Assembly (NCBI GenBank): GCA_934155625.1
Contig: CAKPHD010000001.1
Coordinates: forward strand, 4,948-68,947
Reading direction: 5' to 3'
From: an uncultured Clostridia bacterium
GTDB lineage: Bacteria > Bacillota > Clostridia > TANB77 > CAG-508
DNA length: 64,000 nt
The position numbers and the translations under genes are program-made. Below, piece by piece: positions 56,201 to 64,000 of the stretch; the stretch's first letter is position 1, and each line of letters opens with the position of its first letter. The notes under the pieces are model-generated. The model was not told the origin of the DNA. It saw only the letters and a program-made list of their open reading frames with translations, and did no database searches.

Positions 56201-59200
56201 TCCATATACTGTTCCATTTTCTGAACCACCAACAACATCATTGTTAATAGTTCCTCCTGCAATATTAATTGTTGCAGAACCTGCAGAACTTGTTGAACCT
56301 GATTTACCGATATCAGATTGATATCCTCCACCATATAGTTTTCTAGTTATTGTAGATGCTCCTGTAATATTTATAGTTGCATATTTTACAGTACCTTTAC
56401 CTGCATTTCCACCATAAACATTTTCAGCTGTTGCACTATTAATATTAACAGTAGAATTTGTAGTCTCTGAAGAATTATTTCCTTCACTTCCACCATAAAT
56501 ATTAGTTACTGTTGCACCATTTTGAGCTACTTTAGTATTTGTTGCGCCAATATTATAACCAGCACCATAAACACTATTTACTGTTCCACTATTTAATACA
56601 ACATTTGTATTTGTAGTCATTCCTGCATTTTTAGAACCACCATGTATTGAACCAATTGTAATTCCATCTAATGTAACATTAGCTGTTCCAACTGAAGCTG
56701 AATTACCACCACCATAAACATTAGTTAGATTTCCAGATTTTAATTCTACATTAGAAGTTTGAACACTTCCTTGTGCATTTGAACCACCAAATATACTTGT
56801 AACTGTTGCAGTTCCTTCTAAGTTTACATTAGCAGTTGTAGTTGTACCACCATAACCACCACCATAAACATCTGTAACTGTACCAGATTGTAAGTAAATA
56901 TTAGCAGTTGTCATTGTTCCATCAGTATTTGAACCACCATATATTGTACTAGCAGTCATATCATTTAAGTAAATATTAGTAGCAGTAGTCATACCTGCAC
57001 TATCTGAACCGCCATAAACTGTAGGTGTTGTAGCACATTTAACCAATCTAATTTCCGCTGTTCCTACTCTATCATATTTACCACTACCATATATAGAGCC
57101 ATTAACTGTTGGTGTTGTATTTAAATCTTTGTTTCCTATCACTATATTCGTATTTTGACCTGAATTATCAGCATTTAATTGGAATGCTGTTGTTAATACA
57201 GTTCCACCATAAACGTCATTTACAGTTCCACCAAAGATATTTACATTTGTTTCAGTTTGAACTTGGTTCTGGTAAGCTCCACCATATATGCTTCCTGTAA
57301 CTTGTCCATTATTCATATTGATATTTGCTCTGCCCGTAGCACCACAATTATAACCTCCACCGAATATATCTCCTTTAACTAATCCGACATTTAAAGTGAT
57401 ATTTGTATTACCTGTAATTAAACCAGTATTAACATTTACTGTTATACCATTTATTACTCCATTGCTTCCACCATAGATATTTCCATCTATTGTTATTGCA
57501 CTATTAACTGTAATATTAGTATTACCTGTTACTTTACCAGAAGCAACTGTTGTAGCATTTGAACCACCGAAAACATTTCCAGTAATTCCAACACAACCTT
57601 GAAGAGTTATTACTGAATTTCCTGCTGATGCATCATTATCACCATGACCAAATACATTACCTGTAATTTGACCACCATAGAAGTTCAATATATTAGCATC
57701 TGGTTGATTTGCATCATTCTTATCTTTAGTTGTTGCCATTCTAGCACCACCATAGATATTTCCTGTAACATCTCCACCAAACATATCAAGTTGAACTTTA
57801 CCATCATCAAATCCATTAATTGATCTTAAGTAAATACTTGCATCTTCAGATGCTTTAGTAAATTTATGCTCACCAGTAAATGTACCACTGTACATCTTAG
57901 TAATTGCATAATATCTTGTATAACCTAAAGTAGTATCTTGTGAACCATTACGATTATATGGGTAACATCTGTCTTCTAGTTCACCCATTGATAGGTAACC
58001 TGTAATTGTTACTTTGCTGTTTCTAGAAATTGCAGATTCTTTCATAGTACCAATTATAACTTGATGTGTAACATATTTTCTTGAAGTAGATGGTGTATTT
58101 AAACTACTTCCGACGATAATATTGTTATATTTACCAGCTTCTACTATAACAGTATGAAGACCGATTGTATTTTTTGTAGTCTCTTCTTTATAGTTTCCAC
58201 CAACTACAGCTCCAAAAGTATATTTACCATCTGGTGTAGAAACTCCTCTTCCAAGGATTACATCACCATAATTTGTAACTAATACATTTGAATAATTTCC
58301 TGCAGCTAAGTAATCACTACCATCACTAACTGTTGTAGAAGATGAATACAATTTAATATTATCAAAGATTATATCTCCACTAACATTCATATTAGAAGAA
58401 ATTTGTAATTCTGCTCCATCATTTCTATAATCAACACCTGCATATAAACTTGTAATTGTAGCATTTCCAGTTAATGTATCACTACTGTTCCATTCAACTT
58501 TATCCATAATTACAATTATGTTAGTTGCATCTGTACCATTAGTATTTAATTTACTGTATGCTGTGCTTAAGTCTTTAACTGGTGTTGTAGGAGATTGACC
58601 ATCATTTGAGTTATTACCAGATTTAGATACGAAGATTACAGTTGCCTCTTGCCATACAGCATTTAGATGAGTTACTGTATTTGGAATATCTTCATATAAT
58701 CCATAAACTTTAGCATTATCTGCTGAGAATCCTTTCTCATTAGCTACTGCCCAACCTTTAAAGCTATATGCTGATTGTTTTCCACCCTCATATTTAAATG
58801 GTTCTGCAAATAATGTGTTATTTCCATTATTATAAATCTCTCCAATTGAGCTTGCTCTATATGTTGTGCTTTCTGCATTTGTACCTGTTGTGTTTACACT
58901 CATTAACTCATGAACATAAGCTTGATGTGTTTGTTCAAAATCAGGTGTTGCATGATATGTAACATTTGTATAATTATCAGTATTACTACTTATTGCAGAT
59001 TTAGAGAAGCTTATTGTAGTTGTTGCACTCTTATTATTAAATTCATCAACTAAAGTTTCTTTTTCTAATACTAATGAATATGTTCCAATCTCTGTTAAGC
59101 CTGAAACATCAATCTTGTAAGATTTAGAAATTTCAGTTTCATCAGAACTTAGATAATCAACTTTTATATTATCTGCATTTGTAACATCAGTTCCATCTCT

Positions 59201-62200
59201 TAAAATTTTAATATTTGATGATTCTAGATTACTCTTTGTTAAATCTAAGAATTTATCTTGACCTTTAACATTAAAACTAATTTTTCCATCAGATTCGAAT
59301 TGAGAAGTATCTGTACTCATATATTTCCAAACTGGTTTTTTATTGTCTAAATCTACTAATATGTCTGTTGCATCATTTGTATGTCCGTCTAAGTCTCCAA
59401 TCTTTTCAGCTGGAATACTAATTTTAAGTTGCTTAAATTCTTCTTCAAATTCATCTAATCTAACAACAAAATCATATCCATATTGTGTTTTAACAGGTGT
59501 TACTGTAATTGGTAAATCTGTTCTTTGTACATATTGTCCATTTCCATTTAGCTCGTAAATAGTAATATCATTTGCTGTTAACTTAGTATTAAAATCATAG
59601 TATCTATCAGTACCAGAAATTGTTACTGTTGCATATCTCTTAGCATAACTTATAAATTTCTCTTTATAGAATAATTTTGGTTTAATAAAGTCTACTCTTA
59701 TATAGTTATTTGCGTCATCACCATTGTCATTATCAACTATTATTTTTGTTTCAATGTTCGTATTTCCTGATGTATCTTTTACTTTTCCTGCTCCAATTAC
59801 AAATTCTATTTTACCACTATGTCTTCTGAATATTTCGTTTTCTAGATTTTTATTAGCTTCGAAGTTAGACAATGTTAATGTATATCTAATTCCATTTCCA
59901 GAACCATCTGTGATATCAGCTTTTGTTAATTTTTTAGTTATAGTATCTGTTACATCATAATCATCAACAAGTATTTGTTGTATATCATCAGCAGATAATA
60001 TGTCACTTTCTAAGAAGTTTGTATCTGTTACATCAAATGTTATACTTACTTGTTTATTTTCTTGGTCTATTACTGGATTAGCTCCTTCAGCATATTTGTA
60101 TTTAATTGTTGGTTTTATAAAGTCTACTATGTTGTTTCTAAATGCTGTATATTTTGGATTTTCAGCATTATCGCCAACGTCAGTTTCAACCCAATTTGGA
60201 TTTCCTACAGAAATCTCTGTTATTTTATTTCCGTTTCCAGAAGTATCTCTAATTGTATTATCTGCAATTGAGATTTTTACTGCTCCATCATATGTACCGA
60301 AATTTCCTAATGTTAATGTGTATCCTGTGTCAGCACCGTCTAATTCTGCAGTATTTGTTATTTTTGTTAATGTTTTAGTTATTGTTGTTATTGGTTTGCT
60401 TGGATTTTTACTATTGTCTACATATACTAATATACTATCAGCCGTTAATGTATCTTTTAAGTAATATTTATCACGTCCAAGTATCTTAACTGTTACAGTT
60501 CCTGTCTGGGCATCTCTATTTCTTGTAATACTACTTGTAGAGTATTCCCAAGTAGGTCTTGTAAAGTCTACTACACTATTCTTAAATGCTGTATATTCGC
60601 CTTTAGTATCTCCTGCTTCAACCCATGTTGTATTTCCTACTAAAACTTCAGTTTCTTTATTTGTATTTCCATATTTATCTACAATTACTCCTTCTGGAAT
60701 AATTATGCTTGTTACACCTTCATTTTCACCAAAGTTTCCTAAGGTTATTTGATATGTAACTGATGTTGCTTGTTTGCTTACTTGAGAAACCTGTTTTGTT
60801 ATTGTATCTGGATATACTGTTTCTCCGTCAGGTTTTACAACTTTAACTTTCATCTTAGCAACATTTGCTGCATCTTGTAGAGTTCCTTTGTCTAAGTATT
60901 TATCTGTAGCTTGAATTCTTAATGATACAGTACCAGTTTCGTTTGCTATATCTCTGTTAATTGAATTGCTTGCATTCAATTTACTTAGATTATCATCTGT
61001 TTTTTCTATTAATGGATCTATTACATCGACTATTACTGGATTGTCTGTATCATCACCATCATCATAATCTAATGTAATTGTTGTTGCATTATTTTTATTT
61101 CCAGATGTATCATCTACTTTGTCTGCAGAGAATACAAAATCTACTGCACCACTGTAATCTTGATATTTTTCAGCTTCGTTATATACTAATTCAAAGTTTG
61201 AAACTACAAATGTGTATTCTGTTCCAGTTCCATCTGCTAATGCTTTTGATGTAACTGTTGTGTGTAATTGTTCTGTTAAATCTGTTCCTGCAACTTTGAT
61301 TCTTATATTATTTGCATTTAGTGTTCCATCTGCATTCATTATTGAATCTTGTCTAATATATTTATCTGTTACAGTAAATTTAACTGTCAATGTTTTAGCT
61401 TCGTAATCAATTGTTGGATTTGTTTCTCCTTCTACTGCTGAATATGTGTATTTGATTACCGGCTTAATGAAGTCTACTATGCTATCTCTAAATGCTGGAT
61501 ATTTTTGATTTGTGTTACTATCACCAGCTTCTACCCATTCTGGATTTCCTACTGGAATTGTTGTTTCTAAGTTTTTGTTTCCACTATTATCTTGAATTGT
61601 TCCTGCATCTATTACAACTTTTGTAACTCCATTTATTGTTCCAAAGTTTCCTAATGTTAATTTATAACCTACAAATTTTAGATTATCTACATCAGCTAAA
61701 CCTTGTTTTGTAGCTAATTGTTTTAATGTAGCTGTATCTGTTATTTGTGTTAAGTTCTTTGTTATTGATGATTCTAACTTATCATCTACATATACTTTAA
61801 TTTTGTCTGTTGTTAATGTATTTGTGTTGTAGTATTTATCACTACCGATTATTGTAACATCTACTGTGTCAGCTTCTGCACCATCTCTTACTCTGTTTAT
61901 TGAACTTGTGCCATAGCTCCATAATGGATTTACTACATCGACTACTACTGGATCTTTGTGTTCTGGATGATTTGCTGGGTCATCTACACCAATTGTTATT
62001 GTTGTATTTGGACTCTTGTTTCCAGATTTGTCTGTTATTAACCCTTCAGGGAAGGCTAAAGTTACATTACCACTATAGCCCTCACCATTTTGAGTTTCTA
62101 AACCATCTAGTTTAAGTTCATATCTTTCTCCTATTTTTTGTTCTACTCCATTTACTGTTGTGTAAATGTCTCCATTTGCTTTATATATGATATCTCCGAC

Positions 62201-64000
62201 TGTTTGGTCTGCACTTAATGTCTTTTTGCTAAATGTTCTTGTTACTTTTGTCCAGTCAGGTTCTACTCCATCAACTTTTATTGTTGTATTGTCTAGTGAT
62301 ACTGTTGATTGTTTGAAGTATTTATCTGTTACATCAAATATTACTGTTACATTCTTTTTGTCATAATCTATTGTTGTATCTGAATATTCGTATGTAAATT
62401 CTGGTTTAATGTAATCTGTGAACATTGTTCCATTTGTGTTTTTGTCGATTTCTGTAGTTTCTTTTATTACTATGTCTACCATTTCTCCTGTTGTGTCTAT
62501 TGCTTGTAAGTTTTGGTTTTTATATGTTGCATCTGTTAATGTCTTTTTGTCTATTTTTAATGAAATGTTACCACTCCATTCTTTATAGTTTTTGCCTTGT
62601 TGTCTTAATGCTTCTTCTAAATCTGATAGTGTTATTACTTGTAATACATCATTTGCTTTTGTTACTGCATTTGTTGTATTTGTTGCTTCTGCAACTTGTT
62701 TCGTAATGTCCGTTACCTCTTCGCCATCAATGTATACATGTACATTGTCTGCTGTTAGCGAACTTTCTACATTGCTTGTAAAGTCAACTCCTGCTTCTGC
62801 ATTTGTTCTACCTCTTAATGTGATTGTTATATTTTTGTTTGTTGTGTCTATTGCTGAGGCTTCTTTTATCCATTCTGTTCTGTATTTTGGATTTATTGTT
62901 CCTGTTGAATATTCTATTGCTGATTCTGTAGCATCTGTGTTTAGTTTAAAGTTGTTTTTGTCTAGGTAGATTTGCTCTGAGGCATATACAACTGCTATAC
63001 CAGATTTTCCAGTACTCTTGAACATGTTATTATGTGAATTTGCTATCTTAGTAAATGCTGGTCCTAAGTCTAATGTTGTCATTAACGAACCTCCACAATC
63101 ATAGAACATACTATCCATATACTCTACATTTGTTGTATAGAATTGGTCACCTAAATCTAAACTTGTTAATTTATTCCATCCTAACATATGGAACATTGCA
63201 CTCATATCTGTGACTTTACTTGTATTAAACTTATTTCCTAAGTTAATACTTGTTAAATTAGCTGAACCAGTACAATTAAACATATATCCCATATTAGTCA
63301 CATTACTTGTATCAAATTTGTCTCCTAAATCTAGACTAGTTAAAGCTTTTCTTCCACATTGATTAAACATTGCTTGCATTTTAGTAACTTTACTTGTATC
63401 AAAGTTAGTTCCTAGATTTAAAGTAGTCATTGCTTCATATCCAGTTTCTTGGAACATATAACTCATATCCGTAACTTTGCTTGTATTAAAGTTTCCTCCT
63501 AGATTCAATGTTGTCATTGCCGTATAACCTGTGCTATTAAACATATTCTTCATATTTGTTACTTTACTTGTATTGAATTTACTTCCTAAATCTAAACTTG
63601 TCATTGCTGTATAACCTGTTCCTGCAAACATCTCACTCATATCTGTTACATTATTTGTATTAAAGTTAGTTCCTAAGTTTAATGTTGTCATCTTGTTATT
63701 TCCAGTAAATCTAAACATTGAAAACATATTAGTTACATTACTTGTATCAAACTTACTTCCTAAATCTAGTTTAGTCATTGCATTATAACCTGTTTGTCTA
63801 AACATATAATTCATATTTGTTACACTATCTACATTTAATAAACTAATATTACTAATTGTTTCTGCAGATGTAGCTTTATCTGAATATCCGATATATGCAA
63901 ATAAGAAACTTGAGTCATAATTACCAAATATCTCATTGTCACTACCAATGTAAACTTTTAAGCTTCCACTAGCATTTGTTTCATACCAAGCCAATATTGA
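53216..64000 (-). CDS. giant BspA-like surface protein (5' end beyond the window)
   Basis: The reading is open to base 64000, so the true start is outside; about 3,594 residues are seen. In order: BspA/DUF285 leucine-rich-like repeats (LDLGSKFDTSNVTNM type, first ~345 residues); about eleven Ig-like repeats, to about residue 1660, each with DFIKP, VTDKYI and DTSGN motifs; a short Listeria-Bacteroides-like segment (KGWAVANEKGF, LNAVWQ); a beta-solenoid of NVYGGGNSA-type repeats (about 1785-2830); and a C-terminal beta-rich region. The end (KKTFIVTP) has no LPxTG or membrane anchor. Likely an adhesin or matrix polymer served by the SipW locus. Confidence 0.88.
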   Translation of the reverse strand, partial: SILAWYETNASGSLKVYIGSDNEIFGNYDSSFLFAYIGYSDKATSAETISNISLLNVDSVTNMNYMFRQTGYNAMTKLDLGSKFDTSNVTNMFSMFRFTGNNKMTTLNLGTNFNTNNVTDMSEMFAGTGYTAMTSLDLGSKFNTSKVTNMKNMFNSTGYTAMTTLNLGGNFNTSKVTDMSYMFQETGYEAMTTLNLGTNFDTSKVTKMQAMFNQCGRKALTSLDLGDKFDTSNVTNMGYMFNCTGSANLTSINLGNKFNTSKVTDMSAMFHMLGWNKLTSLDLGDQFYTTNVEYMDSMFYDCGGSLMTTLDLGPAFTKIANSHNNMFKSTGKSGIAVVYASEQIYLDKNNFKLNTDATESAIEYSTGTINPKYRTEWIKEASAIDTTNKNITITLRGRTNAEAGVDFTSNVESSLTADNVHVYIDGEEVTDITKQVAEATNTTNAVTKANDVLQVITLSDLEEALRQQGKNYKEWSGNISLKIDKKTLTDATYKNQNLQAIDTTGEMVDIVIKETTEIDKNTNGTMFTDYIKPEFTYEYSDTTIDYDKKNVTVIFDVTDKYFKQSTVSLDNTTIKVDGVEPDWTKVTRTFSKKTLSADQTVGDIIYKANGDIYTTVNGVEQKIGERYELKLDGLETQNGEGYSGNVTLAFPEGLITDKSGNKSPNTTITIGVDDPANHPEHKDPVVVDVVNPLWSYGTSSINRVRDGAEADTVDVTIIGSDKYYNTNTLTTDKIKVYVDDKLESSITKNLTQITDTATLKQLATKQGLADVDNLKFVGYKLTLGNFGTINGVTKVVIDAGTIQDNSGNKNLETTIPVGNPEWVEAGDSNTNQKYPAFRDSIVDFIKPVIKYTYSAVEGETNPTIDYEAKTLTVKFTVTDKYIRQDSIMNADGTLNANNIRIKVAGTDLTEQLHTTVTSKALADGTGTEYTFVVSNFELVYNEAEKYQDYSGAVDFVFSADKVDDTSGNKNNATTITLDYDDGDDTDNPVIVDVIDPLIEKTDDNLSKLNASNSINRDIANETGTVSLRIQATDKYLDKGTLQDAANVAKMKVKVVKPDGETVYPDTITKQVSQVSKQATSVTYQITLGNFGENEGVTSIIIPEGVIVDKYGNTNKETEVLVGNTTWVEAGDTKGEYTAFKNSVVDFTRPTWEYSTSSITRNRDAQTGTVTVKILGRDKYYLKDTLTADSILVYVDNSKNPSKPITTITKTLTKITNTAELDGADTGYTLTLGNFGTYDGAVKISIADNTIRDTSGNGNKITEISVGNPNWVETDVGDNAENPKYTAFRNNIVDFIKPTIKYKYAEGANPVIDQENKQVSITFDVTDTNFLESDILSADDIQQILVDDYDVTDTITKKLTKADITDGSGNGIRYTLTLSNFEANKNLENEIFRRHSGKIEFVIGAGKVKDTSGNTNIETKIIVDNDNGDDANNYIRVDFIKPKLFYKEKFISYAKRYATVTISGTDRYYDFNTKLTANDITIYELNGNGQYVQRTDLPITVTPVKTQYGYDFVVRLDEFEEEFKQLKISIPAEKIGDLDGHTNDATDILVDLDNKKPVWKYMSTDTSQFESDGKISFNVKGQDKFLDLTKSNLESSNIKILRDGTDVTNADNIKVDYLSSDETEISKSYKIDVSGLTEIGTYSLVLEKETLVDEFNNKSATTTISFSKSAISSNTDNYTNVTYHATPDFEQTHQAYVHELMSVNTTGTNAESTTYRASSIGEIYNNGNNTLFAEPFKYEGGKQSAYSFKGWAVANEKGFSADNAKVYGLYEDIPNTVTHLNAVWQEATVIFVSKSGNNSNDGQSPTTPVKDLSTAYSKLNTNGTDATNIIVIMDKVEWNSSDTLTGNATITSLYAGVDYRNDGAELQISSNMNVSGDIIFDNIKLYSSSTTVSDGSDYLAAGNYSNVLVTNYGDVILGRGVSTPDGKYTFGAVVGGNYKEETTKNTIGLHTVIVEAGKYNNIIVGSSLNTPSTSRKYVTHQVIIGTMKESAISRNSKVTITGYLSMGELEDRCYPYNRNGSQDTTLGYTRYYAITKMYSGTFTGEHKFTKASEDASIYLRSINGFDDGKVQLDMFGGDVTGNIYGGARMATTKDKNDANQPDANILNFYGGQITGNVFGHGDNDASAGNSVITLQGCVGITGNVFGGSNATTVASGKVTGNTNITVNSAITIDGNIYGGSNGVINGITVNVNTGLITGNTNITLNVGLVKGDIFGGGYNCGATGRANINMNNGQVTGSIYGGAYQNQVQTETNVNIFGGTVNDVYGGTVLTTAFQLNADNSGQNTNIVIGNKDLNTTPTVNGSIYGSGKYDRVGTAEIRLVKCATTPTVYGGSDSAGMTTATNIYLNDMTASTIYGGSNTDGTMTTANIYLQSGTVTDVYGGGYGGTTTTANVNLEGTATVTSIFGGSNAQGSVQTSNVELKSGNLTNVYGGGNSASVGTANVTLDGITIGSIHGGSKNAGMTTNTNVVLNSGTVNSVYGAGYNIGATNTKVAQNGATVTNIYGGSEGNNSSETTNSTVNINSATAENVYGGNAGKGTVKYATINITGASTITRKLYGGGYQSDIGKSGSTSSAGSATINIAGGTINNDVVGGSENGTVYGTTNINIGKDAITDNTLTAGNISIGGNIYGAGDSTSTNYSTNTVQGETHITLDNGTDSPISFTGNIFGAGKGTNYASTGSKDNSTVMIKDFGSSSGSYKMTSIQRTGKVSIQNSYLELTGAQDEYNYYKKTSYTLNRITNGLALIDNSTLYTQKGFNMVGGFESLVTIDGSTTKATATIADGKVTKNVDNRLYTYEGVNLIFAKQEGELADMSNQDIWGNVSGMAFFGMYRTNRSTGTKEYDIYAPNYSGAATTNMFANGTYIEGRHKSKHDITVDGFYTNVVTGSSAVPQVIDVTDHGTYYDWIIGADIVNYNTSLIASTYSTYSMADLELNFKQFVDSVSYNETTFTVDRVSTNAFDTGTNLIDKLSVPTYSENANNTFALTMQTSKSGWMKSGTTNIYTNSDGSFDGDTVYRTDNSSDPGSIIFKLFNSVNVSETKDLGNINIVLTGKARTGEDASVGNTFKVVIAVNIQSLYEDLNKTNSASYIPRFTDSTNTELNYTTDSSVNMTYVLYKAGLGAQSNIYASGDYRVLSTSTPLPTGTNITVRDYGQGDNVNKVYHYQVASDTDYDATDNASGSTRYLYKLSKFVDMGGTSTSSKYSNDNSKYYHTDSSGSGYVLEKYDVSIDFSNSNLNTEKLAEQTYLELRNSSGARKYNNGDEDRKYNLYNKNAIMSESVVTDDGKTSYSVFEDLSIPFTFDGSVIEQNATDGSNIRDTKYYNKKIGMAVEIVHESGERVKAPELQNLKLIDTADSSVYSAGIDGVIRIPLADGLSSIHDKYTLTLSQSNVPAGQYKAKIYFFASNDGSYYNGEVLQEKEINITFINKNVSAAGLGIDSEQGNTIVNKETKLNLNGGKGIDYTVKVGEPSEETNIRVELYKRDATYTTAEDGTNSYNGIHYTQVDLKDYLQNIKGTEWKTPEEYTGQDLVTAEGSKEYIIMDKKSHSASDDGENIETIDFANAIKDGIITGEYKIVFKAYYNNTLVQTLKKTFIVTP

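Overview
The window reads as chromosome from a low-GC, Gram-positive, spore-forming member of the Clostridia, probably an uncultured gut lineage. The evidence is strong A/T bias, a bofA/yaaL sporulation pair, RNase J, AddA, EngB, DUF951, a miaB-mutS pair, and signal peptidases of the SipW (Ser-His) type with matching exported proteins. Nearly all genes lie on the minus strand.

Layout. 1-3569: mutS (cut by the window edge), miaB, and a HipA/CtkA-like kinase with a small partner. 3655-7356: addA. 7556-10705: a small orphan gene, pnp, rpsO. 10995-13700: fabI, accA, accD (fatty-acid synthesis), with 37-bp repeats between the genes. 13815-15633: pyk, rpmF. 15879-17831: an asparagine synthase interrupted by the repeat. 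17877-23231: a six-gene set for lipid-linked amino-sugar modification of a surface polymer (SMR-type pair, ATP-grasp, WecE-like aminotransferase, GT-C, GT2). 23312-26143: uvrA. 26271-27911: a SipW-type exported protein with a C-terminal formylglycine-enzyme-like fold whose last ~110 bp look like a variable region of a diversity-generating retroelement. 28108-30283: orphan ORF, bofA, yaaL, CaCA exchanger. 30519-36785: serS, engB, DUF951, HAD, gltX, rnj. 37043-37498: a heptad-repeat coiled-coil gene. 37796-64000: one long co-directional surface locus with four canonical SipW-type peptidases, one peptidase that lacks the catalytic His, at least five exported substrates, a membrane-anchored McrB-like AAA+ ATPase with a DUF2357-like partner, and an at least 3,590-residue repeat protein that runs off the window.

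The most unusual signal is translational. By eye I located about 100 CGG triplets on coding strands of intact genes, and all but one are out of frame. The few in-frame CGGs coincide with apparent +1 frameshifts. bofA reads GTA-C-GGT at 28562 and an exported protein reads CTA-C-GGT at 52783; skipping the C restores a full protein in both. In the repeat-interrupted asparagine synthase, skipping one base at each of three in-frame CGGs gives an uninterrupted reading frame that returns to the native frame. This suggests that CGG is unassigned or very poorly decoded in this organism and provokes +1 frameshifting. One 93-codon ORF (28108) uses CGG normally and is the exception to explain.

A second theme is a dispersed 31-37 bp repeat (core GGGACCGGTTC, GGTACC ends) at nine loci, often touching the 3' end of a gene and in accA supplying the stop codon.
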